This document shows, piece by piece, positions 25,133 to 34,264 of a DNA stretch of 64,000 bases (its first letter is position 1; each line of letters opens with the position of its first letter). The translations under genes were made by a program, and so were the position numbers. A model generated the notes under the pieces. The model worked only from the letters and a program-made list of their open reading frames with translations. It was not told where the DNA came from and searched no databases. This stretch comes from Reyranella sp. (GTDB taxonomy: Bacteria > Pseudomonadota > Alphaproteobacteria > Reyranellales > Reyranellaceae): positions 248,001 to 312,000 of the forward strand of contig NZ_JAFKJN010000005.1 of NCBI RefSeq assembly GCF_017305915.1, read 5' to 3'.

Positions 25133-26824
25133 TCAGGCTGCCTTCTTCAGCACCTCGTCCCTGAGCTCTCGGCGCAGGATCTTGCCGACATTGGTCTTGG
25201 GCAGCTCGTCGCGGAACTCGATGTGCCGCGGCCGCTTGTAGCCGGTCAGCTCCTTCGCCAAGTCGGCCGCGAGCTTCTCCTTGGTCAGGCTCTTGTCGCG
25301 GCGCACGACGAACAGCATCACCGCCTCGCCCGACTTCTCGTCCGGCACACCGACGGCGGCGCACTCCAGCACCCCTGGGTGGCTGGCAACGACATCCTCG
25401 ATCTCGTTGGGGAAAACCTTGAAGCCCGAGATGACGATCATGTCCTTCTTGCGATCGACGATCTTGACGTAGCCGCGCTCGTCCATGACGCCGATGTCGC
25501 CCGACTTGAAGTAGCCATCCGGCGTCATGACCTTGGCCGTCTCGTCGGGTCGCTGCCAGTAGCCGCTCATCACCTGCGGCCCCTTGATCGCGATCTCGCC
25601 CGCCTGGCCGAGCGGCAGCGTGTTGCCGTTGTCGTCGAGGATCTCGATCCAGACGTTGGGCATCGGCAGGCCGATCGTGCCGGTATAGGAATCCGAATCT
25701 GTCGGGTTGCAGGTCACGCCGGCCGAGGTCTCGCTGAGGCCGTAGCCCTCGACGATCGGGCAGCCGGTGACGGCGAGCCACTTGCGGGCGACCGCCTCCT
25801 GCACCGCCATGCCGCCGCCGTTGGAGATCAGCAGGCCCGAGAAGTCGAGCTTGGCGAACTCGGCATTGTTGGCCAGCGCATTGAACAGCGTGTTCACCGC
25901 CGGGAAGATGTTGATGTGGTGCTTCGCCAGCTCCTTGACCGTGCCGGGAATGTCGCGCGGGTTGGGGATCAGGAGGTTGACCGCGCCGGTGCGCATGCCG
26001 AGCAGGCCACAGGTGATGAAGGCGAAGACGTGATAGAGGGGCAGCGCGCAGACGATGGTGCGCTGGCCGCTCATCGGCCGGCGCTTCAGCCCCGGCTGCA
26101 TCCAGGCCTCCGACGCCAGCAGGTTGGCGACGATGGTGTGATGCGACAGCATCGCCCCCTTGGCGATGCCGGTGGTGCCGCCGGTGTACTGCAGCACCGC
26201 GATGTCGTCCGGCACGATATCCGGCTTGGCGAGGCTCATCGAGCGGCCGGCGGCGATCGCCGCGTTGAAGGCGAAATGGCCGGGCAGCGACCAGGCCGGC
26301 ACCATCTTCCGCACCGTGCGCACGACGAAGTTGACGATCGCCCCTTTCAGGAAGCCCAGCAGGTCGCCCATCGCGGCGACGACGACGTGCTTCACCGGTG
26401 TGCCGCCGGCCAGCGCCTGCTGCAGGGTCGCAGCGAAGTTCTCCAGCACGATCACCGCCTCGGCGCCCGAATCGTGCAGTTGATGCTCGAGCTCGCGCGC
26501 AGTGTAGAGCGGGTTGACGTTGACGGCGATCAGGCCGGCCCGCAGCACCGCTGCGACGGCGACGGGATACTGCAGCACGTTGGGCATCATGATCGCGACC
26601 CGCGCGCCCTTCGCGAGGCCGCGGCTCTGCAGCCAGGCCGCCAGCGCCTTCGACAGCTCATCGACCTCGCCGAAGGTGATGGCTTTGTCCATGCAGATAT
26701 AGGCCTTGGCGTCGCGGTACTTGCCGAAGCTCTCCTCGAGCAGCGACACCAGGCTGGGATAGACCGACGGGTCGACATCCGCCGGCACGCCCGGCGGATA
26801 ATTCTTCAGCCAGAACCGGTCCAT
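25133..26824 (-). CDS. fadD: Long-chain fatty acyl-CoA synthetase
   Basis: Activates fatty acids to acyl-CoA through an acyl-adenylate at the membrane. The 563-aa protein aligns with FadD along its length (E. coli FadD is 561 aa): NPLYTARELEHQLHDSGAEA, the ATP/AMP motif LQYTGGTTGIAKGAML, VEGYGLSETSAG, and C-terminal SGFKVFPNEIEDVV with the catalytic lysine region LPKTNVGKILRRELRDE. ATG 26824 sits 4-5 nt after GGGGAGGAAG; an upstream ATG at 26842 is possible. It would feed beta-oxidation together with the ETF at the start of the window. Confidence 0.96.
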   Translation of the reverse strand: MDRFWLKNYPPGVPADVDPSVYPSLVSLLEESFGKYRDAKAYICMDKAITFGEVDELSKALAAWLQSRGLAKGARVAIMMPNVLQYPVAVAAVLRAGLIAVNVNPLYTARELEHQLHDSGAEAVIVLENFAATLQQALAGGTPVKHVVVAAMGDLLGFLKGAIVNFVVRTVRKMVPAWSLPGHFAFNAAIAAGRSMSLAKPDIVPDDIAVLQYTGGTTGIAKGAMLSHHTIVANLLASEAWMQPGLKRRPMSGQRTIVCALPLYHVFAFITCGLLGMRTGAVNLLIPNPRDIPGTVKELAKHHINIFPAVNTLFNALANNAEFAKLDFSGLLISNGGGMAVQEAVARKWLAVTGCPIVEGYGLSETSAGVTCNPTDSDSYTGTIGLPMPNVWIEILDDNGNTLPLGQAGEIAIKGPQVMSGYWQRPDETAKVMTPDGYFKSGDIGVMDERGYVKIVDRKKDMIVISGFKVFPNEIEDVVASHPGVLECAAVGVPDEKSGEAVMLFVVRRDKSLTKEKLAADLAKELTGYKRPRHIEFRDELPKTNVGKILRRELRDEVLKKAA

Positions 26825-26845
26825 CGACTTCCTCCCCTTCATTCA

Positions 26846-26930
26846 CCTCTCCCCCGTCAGGGGGAGAGGACGGGTGAGGGGCTACGCACGTCGATTCTCC
26901 CTCACCTAACCACTCCCCCTAACGGGGGAG
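26846..26930. repeat. Two C/G-rich hairpins forming a composite palindromic repeat
   Basis: A perfect 10-bp stem CCTCTCCCCC-gtca-GGGGGAGAGG (26846-26869) is followed by CTCCCCC-taac-GGGGGAG (26913-26930), and the words between them (GTGAGGG and CCCTCAC) can pair as an outer stem. The same C5/G5 hairpin type recurs at 30091-30108 and 48443-48538. It separates two same-strand genes and could act as an attenuator or is a dispersed palindromic repeat. Confidence 0.75.
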
Positions 26931-26942
26931 AGGACATTGCTG

Positions 26943-28241
26943 TCAAAGCTTCAACCCCTGTTCCAGGACGTGCAAGGCCAAACCGGCCAGGCCGCCGATC
27001 AGCGTGCCGTTGAAGCGGATGTATTGCAGGTCGCGGCCGGCCACGAGCTCGATACGCCCGATCAGCACGCCGATATCCCACGACTTCACCTGGTCGGCGA
27101 TGAAGCGGCCGACGCCGCTCTTCTGGCTCTGCACGAAATCGCCCAGCACCTCCACCACGCCGCGGTTGATTTCGGCCCGCACCGCCGCGTCGCGGGCAAG
27201 CTGCGCGCCGAGCTCGAACAGCATCGATTCGAGCTGGCGGCGGACCTGCGAGTCGTCGCTCGCGACATCGCGCTCGAGGAAAGCGCGCAGGCTGTCCCAG
27301 GCCCCCTCGGCCAGCGCCGTCACCTCGGGCCGGGCCAGCAGATCGCGCTTCAGCTCCTCGGCGCGGCGGGCGAACGACGTCGAGGTTCGCAGCCGTTCGG
27401 CGAAGCCCCTGGCGAACTTGTCGAAGTCGTTGCGCAGCGGATGGCCGGGATCGGCCCGCGCCTCGTCGATGAAGTCGGTCGTCGCCGCGACGATCTTCTT
27501 CAGGACATAGGCATCGGCGCGATACCAGTTGAAGACCGAGGGGATCTCGTCGCGGATCTTCTCGCGCAGGGCCTCGAGCGTCTTCTTGTTCTTGAGCAGC
27601 CTGTCGAGCACGTTCAGGAGCTCGTCGAACAGGCGCCGGTGCTGGCCCTTCTCGGTGGCGGCGCCGAGCAACCCCGCGGCCAGCGGCGCGATCTCGATGC
27701 GCTGCAGCTCGGTCTGCACCCGCTCGCCGAAGAACTGGCGCAGGCCGCCCTGGTCGATCGCCGCCAGCGCCTGCGGCAGCATGCGGATCACGAAGCCGGC
27801 GAGCGCGGCGCTGCGCCCGCGGTCGGCCAGCCAAGTCGCCATGTGGCTCGCGAAGTCGACCTCGCCCAGCTTCTGCTCGACCGCCTCGGGCGCCAGGAAG
27901 TTGGTCTCGATGAAGTTGCCGAGATTGTCGGCGATGCGCTCGTGGTTGCGCGGCACGATGGCGGTATGCGGGATCGGCAGGCCGAGCGGCCGGCGGAACA
28001 GCGCCACCACGGCGTACCAGTCCGCCAGCCCGCCCACCGTGGCCGCGGCGGCGAACGAGGCGACGTACCCCCAGGCCCAGTGCGCCGGCTCGTAATGCCG
28101 CGCCACGATGAACAGCGCCGCCATCGCGAGCAGCAGCAGAGTCGCCACCAGCTTGATGCGGGCGAGCGCCCGAGCACGATCCGCGTCGCGCGCTTGCGCG
28201 CGGTCCGCATCGCGGGCCGGGAGAGGCGAATACTGGTCCAT
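26943..28241 (-). CDS. DUF445 family membrane protein
   Basis: A 432-aa protein of the DUF445 family. After a charged repeat (RDADRAQARDADRARA) come two transmembrane segments (about residues 29-47 and 56-72), the conserved GGLADWYAVVALFRRPLGLPIPHTAIVPRNHERIADNLG block, a long charged helical region and a final hydrophobic segment (LIGGLAGLALHVLEQGL). DUF445 members are inner-membrane proteins of unknown activity. ATG 28241 is preferred to distant upstream ATGs in the frame, which would overlap the divergent dehydrogenase gene. Confidence 0.88.
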   Translation of the reverse strand: MDQYSPLPARDADRAQARDADRARALARIKLVATLLLLAMAALFIVARHYEPAHWAWGYVASFAAAATVGGLADWYAVVALFRRPLGLPIPHTAIVPRNHERIADNLGNFIETNFLAPEAVEQKLGEVDFASHMATWLADRGRSAALAGFVIRMLPQALAAIDQGGLRQFFGERVQTELQRIEIAPLAAGLLGAATEKGQHRRLFDELLNVLDRLLKNKKTLEALREKIRDEIPSVFNWYRADAYVLKKIVAATTDFIDEARADPGHPLRNDFDKFARGFAERLRTSTSFARRAEELKRDLLARPEVTALAEGAWDSLRAFLERDVASDDSQVRRQLESMLFELGAQLARDAAVRAEINRGVVEVLGDFVQSQKSGVGRFIADQVKSWDIGVLIGRIELVAGRDLQYIRFNGTLIGGLAGLALHVLEQGLKL

Positions 28242-28287
28242 CCCTCGTATATAGTGCGCCGGTCGCAGTTTTTTTGGGGAGATGGCC

Positions 28288-29178
28288 ATGAAGGTCGGAT
28301 TCATCGGCGTCGGCAACATGGGCGGGCCCATGTGCCGCAACATCATCAAGCGCTCGAACCACCAGGTGACGGTGTTCGACCTCAACCCGGCGGCGCTCAA
28401 GACCTGCACCGATCTGGGCGGCACGGGGGCCAAGTCTGTCGCCGAGGCGACCAAGGGCGCCGACATCGTCATGACCTCGCTGCCCATGCCCCGGGATGTC
28501 GAGAAGGTGGCAATGGGCGACGGCGGCATCCTGGCCAATATCAGCAAGGGCCAGACCTACATCGACCTCAGCACCAACGCGCCGTCGATGGTGAAGAAGA
28601 TTGGCACCGCCTTCGCCGACAAGGGCATCGCCATGCTCGACGCGCCGGTGAGCGGCGGCACGACCGGCGCCGAGGCCGCAACCATCGCCATCATGGTGGG
28701 CGGCGACAAGAAGGTGTTCGACGACGCGTTGCCCGTGCTGCAGTCGTTCAGCGCCAACGTGATCCACATGGGTGGGCTGGGCAGCGGCACGGTGGCCAAG
28801 CTGGTCAACAACATGCTGTCGTTCTGCAACATGGCCGCGCTGTGCGAGGGCATGATGCTGGGCACCGGCTACGGCCTCGATCCCGAGAAGCTGCTGCACG
28901 TGATCGCCAGCTCGAGCGGCAACTCCAACGCCATCAAGAACTTCACCTTGCGGGCGCTGAAGGGCCACTACTCGCCGCCGTCGTTCGCGCTCGACCTCGC
29001 CTACAAGGACCTGCACCTGGCGCTGGAGCTCGGCGACGAGCTGGGCGTGCCGCTGCAGCAGGGCGCCTCGACCCACAACCTGCAGCGCCTCGCCAAGGGC
29101 ATGGGCTGGGGGCCGGACGACAGCTCCTCGGTCCTGCGCGTCTACGAGACCATGCTGCAGCGGAAAGTGAAGCCGTGA
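28288..29178 (+). CDS. 3-Hydroxyisobutyrate dehydrogenase family oxidoreductase
   Basis: A 296-aa beta-hydroxyacid dehydrogenase: NAD(P) motif GFIGVGNMGGPMCRNI, substrate-binding LDAPVSGGTTGAEAAT, and the catalytic lysine region GSGTVAKLVNNML. Relatives oxidise 3-hydroxyisobutyrate, tartronate semialdehyde or 6-phosphogluconate; this family assignment does not fix the substrate. Of two nearby ATGs, 28288 is 6 nt beyond GGGGAG and is chosen over 28282. The deacetylase gene overlaps its stop as GTGA. Confidence 0.9.
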   Translation: MKVGFIGVGNMGGPMCRNIIKRSNHQVTVFDLNPAALKTCTDLGGTGAKSVAEATKGADIVMTSLPMPRDVEKVAMGDGGILANISKGQTYIDLSTNAPSMVKKIGTAFADKGIAMLDAPVSGGTTGAEAATIAIMVGGDKKVFDDALPVLQSFSANVIHMGGLGSGTVAKLVNNMLSFCNMAALCEGMMLGTGYGLDPEKLLHVIASSSGNSNAIKNFTLRALKGHYSPPSFALDLAYKDLHLALELGDELGVPLQQGASTHNLQRLAKGMGWGPDDSSSVLRVYETMLQRKVKP

Positions 29179-30080
29179 ACCGGCCGCTGCCGGTCCACGG
29201 TCGCTTCGATTACGTCCCGCTGCCCAACCGCCCGGACTATTCATGGCCGGGCGGCAAGCGGCTCGCGCTGTGGGTGGCGCTGAACGTCGAGACTTTCGGC
29301 TTCGGCCTGAAGGGCCCGACCTTCGGCAATCCCCTGCCCTATCCCGATCACCGCAACTGGTGCTGGCTTGAGTACGGCAACCGGGTCGGCATCTGGCACA
29401 TGCTGGAGATGGCCGACCGGTTCGAGATTCCGCTCGGCCACCACATCAACTCCTACCTCTACGACACCCATCCCGAGATCATGGCGGCGCTCAAGAAGCG
29501 GCCGCGCGACGAGATCATGGGCCACGGCCGCACCAACTCCGAGGAGCCCGGCCAGCGGCCCGAGGCCGAGGAACGCGCGCTGATCCGGGAAGCGACCGAG
29601 GCCATCACCAAGAAGGAAGGCAAGGCGCCGGCCGGCTGGATGACGCCCCTGCAGGCCGAGAGCCTGGTGACGCCCGACCTGCTCAAGGAGGCGGGCTACA
29701 GGTACATCGTCGACTGGCCGTGCGACGACCAGCCCTACTGGATGAAGACGCGGGCCGGCCCGCTGCTCAACGTGCCCTACGCCGTCGAGACCAACGACTA
29801 CCTGTCGGTGATCCACCTCCGCCAGGACGCGCCGGTCTATGGCGAGGTGGTGCTGCGCCAGTTCGAGGAGATGCTGGAGCAGAGCGTGCAGCGGCCGCTG
29901 GTTATGGCGATCTCGCTGCACACCTTCATCATGGGCCAGCCACACCGCCTGAGGGTGCTGCGCGACATCTTCCGCCGCATCAAGGGGCACAAGGACTTCG
30001 ACCGGGTGTGGCCCACCACGCCCGGCGCGATCGCCGATCACTGCATCGCGATGAAGCCGGGCATCATCCCGGGCAGCTAG
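29175..30080 (+). CDS. Polysaccharide deacetylase family protein (PuuE-like)
   Basis: A 301-aa NodB-fold hydrolase starting at GTG 29175, overlapping the preceding stop (GTGA), so it is translationally coupled. Segments typical of the PuuE/allantoinase-like branch are NVETFGFG, WLEYGNRVGIWHMLEM, EIMGHGRTNSE and the late ISLHTFIMGQPHR. These enzymes cleave amide bonds of small cyclic or acyl compounds as well as sugars. A related protein lies at 41242. With the HIBADH-like partner it may act in a small catabolic pathway. Confidence 0.88.
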   Translation: MNRPLPVHGRFDYVPLPNRPDYSWPGGKRLALWVALNVETFGFGLKGPTFGNPLPYPDHRNWCWLEYGNRVGIWHMLEMADRFEIPLGHHINSYLYDTHPEIMAALKKRPRDEIMGHGRTNSEEPGQRPEAEERALIREATEAITKKEGKAPAGWMTPLQAESLVTPDLLKEAGYRYIVDWPCDDQPYWMKTRAGPLLNVPYAVETNDYLSVIHLRQDAPVYGEVVLRQFEEMLEQSVQRPLVMAISLHTFIMGQPHRLRVLRDIFRRIKGHKDFDRVWPTTPGAIADHCIAMKPGIIPGS

Positions 30081-30090
30081 TCTTCCTCTT

Positions 30091-30108
30091 CTCCCCCGTT
30101 CGGGGGAG
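30091..30108. terminator. Bidirectional hairpin between convergent genes
   Basis: CTCCCCCG-tt-CGGGGGAG is a perfect 8-bp stem lying between the convergent deacetylase and isochorismatase genes. No long U-tract follows on either strand, so classic intrinsic termination is uncertain, but the position fits. Confidence 0.55.
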
Positions 30109-30121
30109 AGGAATATGAGCG

Positions 30122-30820
30122 CTAAGCCGCGCTGCGCTTCTGGGCCGGCGCCATCCGGGCCAGGGCTTCGTCGACGGTCATGACGTCGCCGAACGAGATC
30201 TGGAAGCCGTTGAGCGCGGCGGCGTGCTCCTCGTCGGTCAGCGTGGCGTTGGCGTCGGACAGCATGGCGACGCGGTACTCCATCATCGAGGCGTCGCGCG
30301 CCGTCGATTCGCAGCACACGTTGGTCTTGGTGCCGGCGATCAGCAGGATCTCGATCCCGTGCGCCCGCAGCACTGCATCGAGATTGGAGGACTCGCCGAC
30401 CAGCGCGCTGAACTTGATCTTGCGCACGTAAAGGTCGTCCGGCTTGGGCTCCAGCGCCTTGTAGAGCTTGAAGCCCTCGTCGCTCGCCGACAGCAGCTTC
30501 AGCCGGCGCGCCGCGTTCTCGGGCGTGAGCTTGTACTTGTGATGGTTGCCCCACTTGGCGAGCGCCTCGGCCGAATCGGTCTGGATCCAGACGACGCGCC
30601 CGCCCGCCGCGCGCATCGCCGCGGCCATGCGGTTGATGTTGGGCGCGATCGCCCGCGCGTTTGGCGATTCGTTGGGAAAACCCTCGGCCACGTAGTAATT
30701 CTGCATGTCGACCACGACCAGCGCGGCACGCGCGGCATCGATGCGGTCGAGCGCGAACGGCTTGCCCTGCAGGCGGATCACGCGGGCGCGGATGGCGTCC
30801 GGAACGACGTACTTATGCAT
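30122..30820 (-). CDS. Isochorismatase-family cysteine hydrolase
   Basis: A 232-aa amidohydrolase-type isochorismatase fold protein. The catalytic triad is visible: D38 in LVVVDMQNYYV, K136 in VRKIKFSAL and C169 in GTKTNVCCESTARDA. Members hydrolyse amides such as nicotinamide, carbamoylsarcosine, ureidoacrylate or streptothricin; the motif wording is closest to the generic cysteine-hydrolase branch, so the substrate stays open. It converges with the deacetylase gene. Confidence 0.9.
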   Translation of the reverse strand: MHKYVVPDAIRARVIRLQGKPFALDRIDAARAALVVVDMQNYYVAEGFPNESPNARAIAPNINRMAAAMRAAGGRVVWIQTDSAEALAKWGNHHKYKLTPENAARRLKLLSASDEGFKLYKALEPKPDDLYVRKIKFSALVGESSNLDAVLRAHGIEILLIAGTKTNVCCESTARDASMMEYRVAMLSDANATLTDEEHAAALNGFQISFGDVMTVDEALARMAPAQKRSAA

Positions 30821-30851
30821 GCGCCGAGCCTGTCGCCCCGGCGCTTTCGCG

Positions 30852-31454
30852 TCAATCCTCGGCGAGGTGCCGTTCGATCAGCGGTGCGACTTCATCGGCG
30901 TGAGTCCTGGCGAGATCGTGCCCGCCGCCCTTGACGACGTGGAGCCGGGCGTTTGGCACGCGTTGCGCGAGATGCTGCCCCACCGCCAGCGGGCTGATCG
31001 GATCGGCATCGCCCCACAACAGCAAGGTCGGTACGGCAATGCGCTCGACCGGCAACGGGGGCACGCTGGTCGACGCCGTGACCCAGGCCGCGGCATTGGG
31101 ATGGAGCTGGCGATACTCTGGCCGCCAGTCGCTGGTGCCGAACGCCGCCATATCGACGCCACCCGAGGTCACGGTCAGAACCAGTCGCCGCACCAACCGC
31201 GGATGCTCGAGCGCCAGCCGGGCGGCGATGAAGCCGCCCATCGATTGCGCGACCAGGTCGACCGGTTCGGTCATGCGCGCCTCGACCAGGGCGACGAGGT
31301 CGTCGTAGCCCTTGATGGAGGGATCGTGCGGCTGGCTGCCCAGCCCGGGCCAGCCGAAATAAGTTTTCGGCCAGTCGGCTGGCAAGCGCGTGCCGACCGG
31401 TTTCCAGAAATCGGGCGAGGCGCCCGTGCCGGGCAGGAAGAAGACTTTGGCCAT
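30852..31454 (-). CDS. Alpha/beta hydrolase
   Basis: A compact 200-aa alpha/beta hydrolase. The oxyanion region is VFFLPGTGASPDFW, the nucleophile serine lies in LVAQSMGGFIAARLAL, the acid in LLWGDADPISPL and the histidine in VKGGGHDLAR. ATG 31454 is 2 nt after the stop of the upstream GST gene, so they form a two-gene operon. Substrate unknown. Confidence 0.88.
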   Translation of the reverse strand: MAKVFFLPGTGASPDFWKPVGTRLPADWPKTYFGWPGLGSQPHDPSIKGYDDLVALVEARMTEPVDLVAQSMGGFIAARLALEHPRLVRRLVLTVTSGGVDMAAFGTSDWRPEYRQLHPNAAAWVTASTSVPPLPVERIAVPTLLLWGDADPISPLAVGQHLAQRVPNARLHVVKGGGHDLARTHADEVAPLIERHLAED

Positions 31455-31456
31455 GG

Positions 31457-32122
31457 TCAGGTGCTGAGCTTAGCAAGAAACGGCGGCAGCTTGCGCCCCT
31501 GAGAGAGCAGATAGCGACCCATCGCGCCCGCGACTTTCGCGACCGCCGGCCGCGCGCTCATGCGATCGCGCCAGGCCTGCAGGCGCGGATGGCGCTCGTC
31601 CATCGGCGCCGTCATCCGCGCGCCAAAGAGCTGCGCCATGTAGAAGGCGATGTCGGCGTAGGAGTAGGAACCGGCCAGCCAGCCCTGCGTGCCGATCGCC
31701 CGCTCCATCGTGTCGTAGAACGCCGTCGCCGCAGCACGCGCCTCGACCGCGGCCGGATCGTCCGGCGTGCTCTGCAGGCCCATGAGGCGAACGATCGGCG
31801 GGAAATAGACCTCGTCGGACGTATGCTCGAGCAGGCGAGCGCGCGCCCGTGCCTTCGGGTCGGCCGGCCACAAGGCCGGCTCGGGCCGGATCGTCTCGAG
31901 GTATTCGAATATCTGCGTCGAATCGAAGATCTCGAGATCGCCGTCGACCAGCACCGGCACCTGGCGCTTGGGATTGATGCGCAGCACCTCGGGATGCTTG
32001 GGCTGATAGAGCGTCGCCATCTCGAACGGCACCATCACCAGCTCGAAGGCGATGCCCTTCTCGTGGGCGGCGATCTCGGCCTTGGCGCCGAACATGCTGA
32101 GCGGACCGGAATAGAGCTTCAT
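31457..32122 (-). CDS. Glutathione S-transferase
   Basis: A 221-aa GST. The thioredoxin-like domain begins KLYSGPLSMFGAKAEIAAHEKGIAFELV and includes INPKRQVPVLVDGDLEIFDSTQIFEYLE, where the QVPV cis-proline and the DST glutathione contact are seen. The helical domain contains GWLAGSYSYADIAFYMAQLF. The serine of LSMFGAK is the candidate activating residue. First gene of the pair with the alpha/beta hydrolase. Confidence 0.92.
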   Translation of the reverse strand: MKLYSGPLSMFGAKAEIAAHEKGIAFELVMVPFEMATLYQPKHPEVLRINPKRQVPVLVDGDLEIFDSTQIFEYLETIRPEPALWPADPKARARARLLEHTSDEVYFPPIVRLMGLQSTPDDPAAVEARAAATAFYDTMERAIGTQGWLAGSYSYADIAFYMAQLFGARMTAPMDERHPRLQAWRDRMSARPAVAKVAGAMGRYLLSQGRKLPPFLAKLST

Positions 32123-32165
32123 GCGCCGGACGTTATCACGCCGAGGCGACAGGGACTGTCAGCTA

Positions 32166-33419
32166 TTACATCGTCGCGAACATCGCGACCGCTGCGGCCG
32201 CCATCATCACCGTGGTGATCCAGCCGAAGATCCGCTGGCTGCGACTGGCGACGAACTTGCCCATCTGGGCCGGCCGCGATGCCACGATCATCATCGCCAC
32301 CAGAATCGGCACGACGGCGACGCCGTTGACCACCGCGCTCCACACCAGCGCCTTGATCGGATCGAGGCCCGACAGATCGACGGCGATGCCGAGCACGGTC
32401 GCCGCGGCGATCACCGAATAGAAGCCACGAGCGTCGCGCGGCGGATGCTCGAGCCCGATCGGCCAGGCGAACAGCTCACCCGCAGCGTAGGCCACCGAGC
32501 CTGCCAGCACCGGCACGGCCAGCAGGCCGGTGCCGACGATGCCGATGCTGAACAGCAGGAAGGCGGCCTCGCCGGCGATCGGCTTCAGGGCCTCGGCCGC
32601 CTGCTGGGTCGACTGGATGTCGGTCTGGCCGTTGGCGTGCAGGGTGACGGCGGTGGCCAGCATGATGAAGAAGGCGACCAGGTTCGACATCGCCATGCCG
32701 ATCCAGGTCTCCCAGCCGATGCGCTCCAGCTCGCGCGGCGCCTGCTGAGGCTTCTCGAGCAGGGGCGCGGCCCTGGGGTCGGCCTCCTCCTCCTCGACCT
32801 CCTGCGAGCTCTGCCAGAAGAAGAGATAAGGGCTGATGGTGGTGCCGAACACCGCGACCACCAGGGTCAGCGCCTCGCCGGTGACCTCGAAATGCGGCAG
32901 CAGGGCGCCGACCACGACGGCGTGCCAGTCGATCTGCACGGTGAAGGCGATGCCGATATAGGCGAACAGCGAAAAAGTCAGCCACTTCAGCACGTCGACA
33001 TAGCGGTGATAGGGAATGAACACCGTGGCGGCCAGGGTGCCGAGGGCGAAGAGCACGGTGTAGAGGTGCTCGCTGCCGTCGCCGACGGCATGCTTCGCCG
33101 CAGCGCCCATCGCCGAGAGGTCGGCGCCGATGTTGATGGTGTTGGCGATGAACAGCAGCGCGACCAGCAACCCGACGACCGGCCGGGGAAAGACCTCGAG
33201 CATGTTGGCGGCGAGGCCGCGGCCGGTGACCCGGCCGATGCGCGCGCTGACCGACTGGACGGCGACCATCATCGGCCAGGTCAGCACCACCGTCCAAAGC
33301 AGGCCGAAGCCGGCCTGGGCGCCGGCCTGCGAATAGGTGGCGATCCCGCTGGGGTCGTCGTCGGCGGCGCCGGTAATGACACCGGGGCCGAGGCGCTTGG
33401 TGAGGTCTTTCAGGGACAA
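32166..33419 (-). CDS. Nramp-family transporter with an atypical metal site
   Basis: A 417-aa membrane protein with about 11 transmembrane segments and the Nramp fold. The first-helix motif is ADDDPSGIATYSQ rather than the canonical DPGN, and the sixth-helix position equivalent to MPH is ISPYLFFWQSS, so the metal-binding methionine is absent. Such divergent Nramp relatives have been linked to magnesium or other hard cations rather than Mn/Fe. An acidic cytoplasmic loop (EVEEEEAD) follows helix 6. It starts at TTG 33419 with no obvious ribosome-binding site, so the exact start is uncertain. Confidence 0.88.
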   Translation of the reverse strand: MSLKDLTKRLGPGVITGAADDDPSGIATYSQAGAQAGFGLLWTVVLTWPMMVAVQSVSARIGRVTGRGLAANMLEVFPRPVVGLLVALLFIANTINIGADLSAMGAAAKHAVGDGSEHLYTVLFALGTLAATVFIPYHRYVDVLKWLTFSLFAYIGIAFTVQIDWHAVVVGALLPHFEVTGEALTLVVAVFGTTISPYLFFWQSSQEVEEEEADPRAAPLLEKPQQAPRELERIGWETWIGMAMSNLVAFFIMLATAVTLHANGQTDIQSTQQAAEALKPIAGEAAFLLFSIGIVGTGLLAVPVLAGSVAYAAGELFAWPIGLEHPPRDARGFYSVIAAATVLGIAVDLSGLDPIKALVWSAVVNGVAVVPILVAMMIVASRPAQMGKFVASRSQRIFGWITTVMMAAAAVAMFATM

Positions 33420-33459
33420 GGCGACGGAAAACGCGGGCCTCGCCCCCGAGGTTGCTCCA

Positions 33460-34263
33460 TCACATCTTGCGGAAGGGCTTGGGTCCGTCGAAGTCGCCGA
33501 TGTAGCTGACGTGGGTGACGAGCCCGGTTCCCGGTCGCCATTGATGCAGCGCGATCGCGGGTGGCTCCATCATCATGGTGAGCGCCGAGTGTTCGTGCAG
33601 ATCGAGTGTCGCCTGGTGCGCCGTGCTCGGCGCGATCGAGGCCACGGTGCCGGCCCAGCGCACCTGGATCGGCCGATGGACGTGGCCGCAAGTGGCGCGC
33701 TCGACATTGGGATGGCTTCGAACCAACTCGGCCAGCCGGTCGTCACCTTCCATCAGGCGCGACTTGTCGAAGGTCTCGATGCCGCAGTCGAATGGCGGAT
33801 GGTGCATGAAGAGCATGGCCGGCTTGTCGGTCTGCTCCGCCAGTCGGGCCTCGAGCCAGGCCAGGCGTTCCGTGCACAGCGCGCCGTAACCCTTGCCCTC
33901 GACCACGGTGTCGAGCGCGATCAGGCGGATCGGCAGATCCTCGACCGTGTACTGAAGGAAGCCGGACGCCGGGAAATAGCCCTGGTCGGCGAACGCCGCG
34001 CGCAGCGACTCGCGGGCATCGTGGTTGCCGGGAATGACGTAGACCGCCATCGGCAACGGCGCGATCAGCCGGCGCAGGCGCGCGTATTCCTCGGGCTTGC
34101 CCGCCTCGACGAGGTCGCCGGTCATGATGACGACATCGGGCCGCGGATCGAGCTTCAGGACGTGCGCCACCGCGCGTTCGAGATAGGCCGCGGTGTCGAT
34201 GCGGTCGTAGAGCAGCTGGCCCTCGGGGCGCAGATGCATGTCGGAAAGCTGCGCGATCAGCAT
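33460..34263 (-). CDS. Metallophosphoesterase, class III cyclic-nucleotide phosphodiesterase-like
   Basis: A 267-aa calcineurin-like phosphodiesterase with the full metal-ligand set: QLSDMHLRPEG, VIMTGDLVEAG, VIPGNHDARE, MHHPPFD and CGHVHRPIQ. Length and motif order match the CpdA/GpdQ class III group, which cleaves cAMP or glycerophosphodiesters. The gene follows nadE by 1 nt, so they are co-transcribed. It is of interest that an adenylate cyclase fusion lies at 63055, but 29 kb away. Confidence 0.9.
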   Translation of the reverse strand: MLIAQLSDMHLRPEGQLLYDRIDTAAYLERAVAHVLKLDPRPDVVIMTGDLVEAGKPEEYARLRRLIAPLPMAVYVIPGNHDARESLRAAFADQGYFPASGFLQYTVEDLPIRLIALDTVVEGKGYGALCTERLAWLEARLAEQTDKPAMLFMHHPPFDCGIETFDKSRLMEGDDRLAELVRSHPNVERATCGHVHRPIQVRWAGTVASIAPSTAHQATLDLHEHSALTMMMEPPAIALHQWRPGTGLVTHVSYIGDFDGPKPFRKM

Positions 34264-34264
34264 G

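Noticed and set aside
26937-30080. 1047-codon open frame on the plus strand
   Set aside because: Only its 3' part, from GTG 29175, gives a recognisable protein (deacetylase). The upstream part is an antisense and out-of-frame shadow of the DUF445 and dehydrogenase genes.
33460-34263. Direct pairing of the phosphodiesterase with the adenylate cyclase at 63055 as one cAMP system
   Set aside because: They lie about 29 kb apart in unrelated operons, and class III phosphodiesterases have several substrates; no evidence links them.
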